Part shown: piece by piece, positions 7,483-11,139 of the stretch
How the letters are laid out: every line of letters starts with the position of its first letter
Numbering within the stretch: position 1 is the first letter of the stretch
DNA from: an uncultured Clostridia bacterium
GTDB taxonomy: Bacteria > Bacillota > Clostridia > Oscillospirales > CAG-272
Assembly: GCA_946404295.1 (NCBI GenBank)
Contig: CAMJDE010000039.1
Span: 1-11,139, forward strand
Length of the DNA: 11,139 bases
Direction: 5' to 3'
Translations under genes and position numbers: made by a program
Notes under the pieces: model-generated
The model's input: the letters and a program-made list of their open reading frames with translations, nothing else
The model's database searches: none
What the model was told of the DNA's origin: nothing

Positions 7483-7511
7483 ATTTTATCCTTTTTTTTA
7501 TAATCTGTCAA
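7483..7511 (-). promoter_or_regulatory. Sigma-A promoter of the riboswitch/surface-protein operon
   Basis: On the minus strand there is a perfect -35 TTGACA (7511-7506), a 17-nt spacer and -10 TAAAAT (7488-7483). Transcription should begin near 7476, leaving a leader of about 190 nt that contains the aptamer and terminator. Runs of A upstream (about 7515-7552) resemble an UP element. The whole gap is AT-rich against GC-rich genes on both sides. Confidence 0.85.
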
Positions 7512-7566
7512 GTCCTTTTGCGAATTTTTTTATTTTTGTTCACATTTTTTTGTAAAACCGTCTCGA

Positions 7567-7598
7567 ACCGCGCTCCCCCGAAGGGGGAAAAGCGCGGT
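7567..7598 (-). terminator. GC-rich hairpin at the end of the Nudix gene, probable terminator
   Basis: ACCGCGCT and AGCGCGGT (7567-7574 with 7591-7598) form the outer stem, and CCCCC with GGGGG (7575-7579 with 7583-7587) the inner stem, with a GAA/TTC triloop and a 3-nt bulge. It overlaps the Nudix stop codon. On the minus strand only a weak TTTT follows about 9 nt later, so termination may be inefficient. It separates the housekeeping unit from the riboswitch operon. Confidence 0.55.
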
Positions 7599-8077
7599 CA
7601 GAGCGGCAATTCGCGCCCGTCGAGGGTCGCGCGGACGAGTTCTTCGCCGCGGTAGACGAGCGTCAGGGAAAAGAAGGGCGCGTCGAGGGCAAGCAGAGAA
7701 AGGAAGATCCGATCGCCTTCCCAGAGCGGAAGGGTCGGGACGCGGCTCTTTTCGACCCAAGAAAGGTCGCCTTCGTCGCACGCGCGAAGCGTCCCAGAGA
7801 ACTCCGTACAAGTGAAAAGGTACATATCCTCGGTCGGATAACGGTCGGACTCAAAGGTGACGATCCCGCGCGCGATCGGGCGAAGAAGGGTCAAGCCGGT
7901 CTCCTCCCGCGTCTCGCGGATCGCGCACGCCTCGGGGGTCTCGCCCTCTTCGAACTTGCCGCCGACCCCGACCCACTTGCCCGCGTTCAAGTCGTCCTTC
8001 TTCCGGTTGCGGTAGAGCATCAGGTACTTGCCGTCGCGCTCGATATAGACGAGCGAGGTCCGGATCGCGTCCGCCAC
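7598..8077 (-). CDS. Nudix hydrolase, MutT/8-oxo-dGTP diphosphatase type
   Basis: A protein of 159 aa with a complete Nudix box at residues 40-62: G-x5-E-x7-RE-x2-EE-x-GL, seen as GKFEEGE, then RETREETGL. The lead-in GKWVGVGGKFEEGE and the partly preserved first strand (TSLVYIERDGKYLMLYRN) fit the Firmicutes 8-oxo-dGTPase/MutT group, which hydrolyses oxidised nucleoside triphosphates to monophosphates in the cytoplasm using Mg2+ held by the Nudix glutamates. The start is GTG at 8077: AAGGAG at 8089-8094 lies 11 nt upstream, inside the last codons of the phosphoribosyltransferase gene. The open frame extends to 8290, but that stretch is Arg-rich shadow of the neighbouring gene. The two genes are only 5 nt apart, so they are surely co-transcribed. 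The exact substrate is not readable from sequence; other nucleotide diphosphate substrates are possible. Confidence 0.9.
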   Translation of the reverse strand: MADAIRTSLVYIERDGKYLMLYRNRKKDDLNAGKWVGVGGKFEEGETPEACAIRETREETGLTLLRPIARGIVTFESDRYPTEDMYLFTCTEFSGTLRACDEGDLSWVEKSRVPTLPLWEGDRIFLSLLALDAPFFSLTLVYRGEELVRATLDGRELPL

Positions 8078-8082
8078 GGGGT

Positions 8083-8649
8083 TCAGATCTCCTTGCCGTC
8101 GGGAGTGAAGAGCGGGAGTTTGCCGAGGACCGTGATGTCCTTGCGCTCGATCGCGTCGCCTTCTGCGAGCACCGCCATTCTGCCGGCGACGATCCCGCCC
8201 GATTCGGTGACGAGATGCTCGAGCGCCGAAAGCGAGGCGCCGGTGCTGATCACGTCGTCGACGATCAGGATCTTTTTGCCCTTCATCCACTCGACGTCGT
8301 ATCCGTCGAGGAAGAGCGTCTGCTGCGCCTCGGTGGTGATCGACTTGACGTCGAAACGCTTGACGTTCCGCATATAGAGTTTCGGCATCTTGCGGGCGAG
8401 GATATAGCGATTCCGACCGAGCAGGCGGGTCATCTCGTAGACGAGCGGGATCCCCTTCGACTCGGCGGTGATGATCGCGTCGTGTTCGGGCGCCAGTTTG
8501 ACCAGCGCGGCGGCGCTCGCCTCGGTCAATTCGACGTCGCCGAACATCACGAAAGCGCCGATCGAGAGTTTGTCGTTCAGGGGGCAGATCGGCAGGTCGC
8601 GCTCAATCCCCGCCACCTTCAGCCGGTAATAGAGTTGTTTGTCAGCCAT
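8083..8649 (-). CDS. Type I phosphoribosyltransferase, adenine phosphoribosyltransferase-like
   Basis: A protein of 188 aa, starting at ATG 8649 with AAGGAG 8 nt upstream. The PRPP-binding loop is ILIVDDVISTGAS at residues 127-139, the classical type I PRTase signature with two acidic residues followed by TGAS. Residues 57-66 (DAIITAESKG) correspond to the first substrate loop, and YILARKMPK (82-90) to the RK.PK segment conserved in adenine and xanthine phosphoribosyltransferases. The family joins a purine base to PRPP to give a nucleotide in the cytoplasm. Length is close to that of APRT and xanthine PRTase. Adenine is the best guess, but the hood region (TTEAQQTLFLDGYDVE) does not let me fix the base. 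It is separated by 31 nt from the PII-like gene before it and 5 nt from the Nudix gene after it, so purine salvage and nucleotide cleaning appear linked. Confidence 0.88.
   Translation of the reverse strand: MADKQLYYRLKVAGIERDLPICPLNDKLSIGAFVMFGDVELTEASAAALVKLAPEHDAIITAESKGIPLVYEMTRLLGRNRYILARKMPKLYMRNVKRFDVKSITTEAQQTLFLDGYDVEWMKGKKILIVDDVISTGASLSALEHLVTESGGIVAGRMAVLAEGDAIERKDITVLGKLPLFTPDGKEI
8089..8094 (-). promoter_or_regulatory. Ribosome binding site that decides the Nudix start
   Basis: AAGGAG on the minus strand, made of the Lys-Glu codons at the end of the phosphoribosyltransferase gene. It lies 11 nt before GTG 8077. It supports the short 159-aa Nudix protein over any longer reading and implies that translation of the two genes is coupled. 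Confidence 0.75.
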
Positions 8650-8680
8650 GTTCGTTTCTCCTTGCGTTTTATGTCGTTAT

Positions 8681-9061
8681 TTAGTCTTTTTCGGTGGGTT
8701 CGGGAAGCGATCCGTCCGTCGGCTTCCCCGTTCCGTCCCCGTCGAAGGTGAGGGTGGAGAGTCCGACGACCTGATCCACGGGTAGCGAAAACGCGATGCC
8801 CTGACCGGGGGTTTTCAGCCCGACGGCGCGATAAAGGGCGTGCAGGATCTGATCGGTCAGATCGTGAGGAACGAGGATCAGGACCAGTTCCTTGTCGGGC
8901 GTGATGCTGATGCCGAAGAAGCGTTCGGCTTCCCGGCTCGCCGTGCCGCGCCCGTGGATCACCGTCCCGCCGCGCGCGCCGAACTCCCGCGCCGCGTCCA
9001 TCACGGCGTCCGAAAATCCGGTGTTCACGATGCAGACGATGCACTCGTGCGAGAAGGTCAT
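8681..9061 (-). CDS. PII-like regulatory protein, second of two
   Basis: A protein of 126 aa. ATG 9061 overlaps the TGA of the upstream PII-like gene by 4 nt (ATGA), so the two are translationally coupled. The fold pattern is that of PII proteins: strand CIVCIVN, helix with FSDAVMDAAREFGARG, strand GTVIHGRG, then TASREAERFFG (residues 40-50), strand KELVLILVP, helix, and the C-terminal motif GQGIAFSLPVD (86-96) in the position of the GxGKIFV.pVe element of classical PII. PII family proteins are trimers that bind nucleotides or small ligands and control transporters and enzymes. The T-loop is short and has no uridylylated tyrosine, so this is a PII-like protein and not GlnB or GlnK. The last 25 residues are an acidic, Gly/Pro-rich tail. 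It probably acts on the DUF1538 membrane protein of the same operon (inference from adjacency). Confidence 0.87.
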   Translation of the reverse strand: MTFSHECIVCIVNTGFSDAVMDAAREFGARGGTVIHGRGTASREAERFFGISITPDKELVLILVPHDLTDQILHALYRAVGLKTPGQGIAFSLPVDQVVGLSTLTFDGDGTGKPTDGSLPEPTEKD

Positions 9062-9507
9062 ACGTTCGTCCCCCTTTCGTTTTTGCGCGCGGGCTCGATC
9101 TGCCCCTCGCGGTAATCGGATAAGAACTGATAGATCGCGACCCCGACGGCGCCCGACAGCGGGACCGACCAGGCGATCCCCTTGCCGCCGCGGACGGTGT
9201 CGAACTTTTCCTCCAGCGTCTCGAAGATCGACTGGGCGAGGTCGTCGCGGATCACGCTGACGATCACGGCGCGCGCCGCGTCGTCGAGCCCGAGCAGCCG
9301 GAGCGTCTCGGTCTTTGCCGTTCCCTCGCCGGGCAGGAGGATCTGGAGGTTGACTTTGAACTGACCGATCAGGTCGGAAAAGAACTCCGCCTTCTTGCGG
9401 TCGACGACGGTGAAGAGCAATTTGAGTTTTTTCGGGGCGGTCAGCGTCCCGGACTTCTTTTTCTTTACGGGGCGGTCGGAGCGCCGCCTTTTTTCCTGTT
9501 CGTTCAC
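9058..9507 (-). CDS. PII-like regulatory protein with basic N-terminal extension, first of two
   Basis: A protein of 149 aa from GTG 9507. The AAGGAGG sequence overlaps the TAA of the DUF1538 gene and sits 5 nt before the start, which fixes it. Residues 1-27 are a Lys/Arg-rich extension. The core then shows PII-like order: KLKLLFTVVD, a helix, KVNLQILLPGEG, a short linker where the T-loop would be, AVIVSVI, a helix, and RGGKGIAWSVPLSGAVG (106-122), matching GQGIAFSLPVD of its neighbour. It has no T-loop tyrosine. Its sequence is clearly different from the second PII-like protein, so the pair is not a recent duplication. The basic extension could bind membrane lipids or the cytosolic face of the transporter, but nothing in the sequence proves this. 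Ligand unknown. Confidence 0.82.
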   Translation of the reverse strand: MNEQEKRRRSDRPVKKKKSGTLTAPKKLKLLFTVVDRKKAEFFSDLIGQFKVNLQILLPGEGTAKTETLRLLGLDDAARAVIVSVIRDDLAQSIFETLEEKFDTVRGGKGIAWSVPLSGAVGVAIYQFLSDYREGQIEPARKNERGTNV

Positions 9508-9517
9508 GGCGACCTCC

Positions 9518-11041
9518 TTACGTAAACCGGATGACGACCTCGTCGTCGGCGTCGAGGATGCGGCGCATCGAACTGCGGTCGCGGATCTTGCCCGCCAAGA
9601 TAGCGCGGAAACCGAGCAGTTGGATCGTGATCAGCGGGGTCATGGCGACCATCGCGACGACCCCGAAGGCGTCCGACAGGATCCTGCCCTCTCCCTGCAG
9701 AACGGTGCAGGCGCCGACGGCGAACGGGAGAATGAAGGTCGAGGTCAGGGGCCCCGACGCGACGCCGCCCGAGTCGAAGGCGATCGCGGTGTAGAGTTTC
9801 GGGACGAAGAAGGAGAGCCCGAGCGAGAGCAGGTAGCCCGGAATCAGGTAGCAGAGGACGCTGAACCCGAGCCAGACGCGGAGCATCGAGAGCCCGATCG
9901 AGATCCCGACGCCGCAGGAAAGGGCGATCATCATCGACTTTTTCTCGACGGTGCCGCCCGTCACCTGCTCGACCTGACGGTTCAGAACCAGAACAGCCGG
10001 CTCGGCGAGCACGACCACCGCCCCGAGCAGGAAGGAAAAGACGAGGAGCAGCGCGGGACTGTCCGCCATTCCCCGCCCGAGCGCGAACCCGACCGGCATA
10101 AAGCCGACCGTCGCGGCGGAGAGGAAGAGGACCAGCCCGGCGAAGGTGTAGGCGATCCCGACCGCGATGCGGATCAGCGTCTTTTTCGGCAGGCGGAGAA
10201 AGATGCGGTCGAGGATCACGAAGAAGAGAACGATCAGACACACGGCGATCCCGACGTCACGCGCCGTCGTCAGCAGGACGCGGAGCGTCCCCGCGCCGAG
10301 TTTGCTCTCCATCGAATAGTCGGGGAGCGAGTAGGCGATGCCGCCGCGCGCGCCGATCCCGAGCGCCGCCACGACGATCATGGGACCGACCGACGAGAGC
10401 GCGATCATCCCGAAACTGTTTTCGTTTGCGTGCTTGCCGCCCAGCGTTCCGGCGATCCCGACGCCGAGCGCCATCAGAAACGGCACCGTGACGGGGCCCG
10501 TCGTGACCCCGCCCGCGTCGAACGCGAGCGCGAGGTAGTCGGCGTCGCCGTAGACGAGCACGAGCGAGGTCAGCATAAAGAGCGCGAGGTAGGAATAGAA
10601 GAGCAGGTTCGACAGATTGACGCGAAAGATCATCCGGAGCACCGAGAGCAGAAGAAAGATCCCGACGCCGACCCCGACCGTAAAGACCAGAAGTTTGTCC
10701 GAGACCACCTCGCTGACCTGCGAGGCGAGCACCGAAAGATCGGGTTCCGCGACCGTGATGCAGAGCCCCATCACGAAGGCGGCGGAGAGCAGAAGCGGCA
10801 GGTTCCGCGACCGGGTCAGCCCCGAGCCGATCCGCTCGCCCATCGGCGACATCGCCATCTCGGCGCCCATACCGAACAGTCCGATCCCCGCGACCATCAC
10901 GGCGGCGGAGACGAGAAAGACGGTCACCTCGGTCGCGGAAAGCGAAACGAAGGGAGTGAAACTCAGGATCAGGACGATCAGGGCGACGGGGAAAACCGAG
11001 ATCAGCGATTCGCGCAGCTTGCGCAGCAGAACCCCAATCAA
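9518..11041 (-). CDS. DUF1538 membrane protein with two tandem repeats, putative transporter
   Basis: A polytopic membrane protein of 507 aa made of two homologous halves. AEP occurs at residues 98-100 and 346-348, and FDAGGVTTGP (174-183) recurs as FDSGGVASGP (422-431); both offsets are exactly 248 residues. These Glu-Pro and Asp-Gly-Gly motifs inside membrane segments are characteristic of DUF1538. Two-fold internal repeats are typical of secondary transporters, so a transport role is likely, but the substrate is unknown. The start is TTG at 11041, preceded by a G-rich ribosome binding site (AGGGGGTG); no better start lies in frame. The last ten residues are hydrophilic and acidic. The stop overlaps the ribosome binding site of the first PII-like gene, so the two are tightly coupled, consistent with PII-like control of the channel or transporter. 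Confidence 0.9.
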   Translation of the reverse strand: MIGVLLRKLRESLISVFPVALIVLILSFTPFVSLSATEVTVFLVSAAVMVAGIGLFGMGAEMAMSPMGERIGSGLTRSRNLPLLLSAAFVMGLCITVAEPDLSVLASQVSEVVSDKLLVFTVGVGVGIFLLLSVLRMIFRVNLSNLLFYSYLALFMLTSLVLVYGDADYLALAFDAGGVTTGPVTVPFLMALGVGIAGTLGGKHANENSFGMIALSSVGPMIVVAALGIGARGGIAYSLPDYSMESKLGAGTLRVLLTTARDVGIAVCLIVLFFVILDRIFLRLPKKTLIRIAVGIAYTFAGLVLFLSAATVGFMPVGFALGRGMADSPALLLVFSFLLGAVVVLAEPAVLVLNRQVEQVTGGTVEKKSMMIALSCGVGISIGLSMLRVWLGFSVLCYLIPGYLLSLGLSFFVPKLYTAIAFDSGGVASGPLTSTFILPFAVGACTVLQGEGRILSDAFGVVAMVAMTPLITIQLLGFRAILAGKIRDRSSMRRILDADDEVVIRFT

Positions 11042-11089
11042 GTCCGCACCCCCTCTCCCGGACGCACCCGTCCGCGTTCATACAGAATT

Positions 11090-11118
11090 ATTATAGCATA
11101 GCGCGCGCGGGATTGCAA
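11090..11118 (-). promoter_or_regulatory. Sigma-A promoter of the DUF1538-PII operon
   Basis: On the minus strand there is -35 TTGCAA (11118-11113), a 17-nt spacer and a perfect -10 TATAAT (11095-11090). Transcription should begin near 11083, giving a leader of about 42 nt before the TTG start. The spacer is unusually GC-rich (alternating CG). I see no riboswitch in the short leader. Confidence 0.8.
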
Positions 11119-11139
11119 CCGGAACCCGACGCTTTTTTC

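Noticed and set aside
7353..7655. Plus-strand 100-codon frame over the regulatory gap
   Set aside because: It runs antisense to the riboswitch, promoter and Nudix 3' end, with no recognisable protein features.
8078..8290. Longer Nudix reading from an upstream start
   Set aside because: The added residues are an Arg-rich shadow of the phosphoribosyltransferase gene. GTG 8077 has a good ribosome binding site and gives a normal-length Nudix protein.
9395..11101. Plus-strand frame of 568 codons opposite DUF1538
   Set aside because: The translation is almost wholly Asp, Glu, Arg, Gln and His, typical of the antisense of a hydrophobic membrane-protein gene. DUF1538 on the minus strand has clear motifs.

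Overview
The window looks like chromosomal DNA of a Gram-positive, probably gut-type, uncultured member of the Clostridia. The reasons are strong AAGGAGG-type ribosome binding sites, GTG and TTG starts, sigma-A promoters, a GEMM-I (cyclic-di-GMP-I) riboswitch, TasA/SipW-style exported proteins and a DUF1538/PII gene pair. This is inference from style; there is no marker gene here. Every gene I can support is on the minus strand, so the layout reads from right to left. G+C is high (about 60%) except in the regulatory gap and in one patch of the last gene.

First transcription unit (about 11118 down to 7567). A promoter (TTGCAA, 17 nt, TATAAT) drives a 507-aa membrane protein with two tandem DUF1538 repeats. 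It is followed almost without gaps by two different PII-like small regulators that overlap by ATGA, a type I phosphoribosyltransferase related to adenine phosphoribosyltransferase, and a Nudix hydrolase of the MutT/8-oxo-dGTPase type. The unit ends in a strong GC-rich hairpin. The first three genes probably form a membrane transport module controlled by PII-like proteins. The last two are nucleotide salvage and sanitation genes that appear co-transcribed.

Regulatory gap (7289-7597). This AT-rich gap holds a consensus promoter (TTGACA, 17 nt, TAAAAT) preceded by A-tracts, then a long leader with a cyclic-di-GMP-I aptamer. The 3' conserved strand of the aptamer is also the 5' arm of an intrinsic terminator. 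This geometry predicts that cyclic-di-GMP turns the downstream operon on.

Second transcription unit (7288 to beyond base 1). Two related exported proteins of 287 and 292 aa share an SLGWFS..R.VSG signature right after their N-terminal membrane segment. They are followed, through a GTGA overlap, by a giant exported protein of at least 1830 aa that runs off the left edge. The giant has an N-terminal membrane segment, a GLUG/beta-helix-like region, eight tandem units of about 95-110 aa rich in Tyr, Trp, Thr, Asn and Gly, an unrecognised spacer, a ninth isolated unit and an unrecognised C-proximal region. This operon is the best candidate for an undescribed system: a cyclic-di-GMP-switched cell-surface fibre or adhesin apparatus with a repeat family I cannot name.
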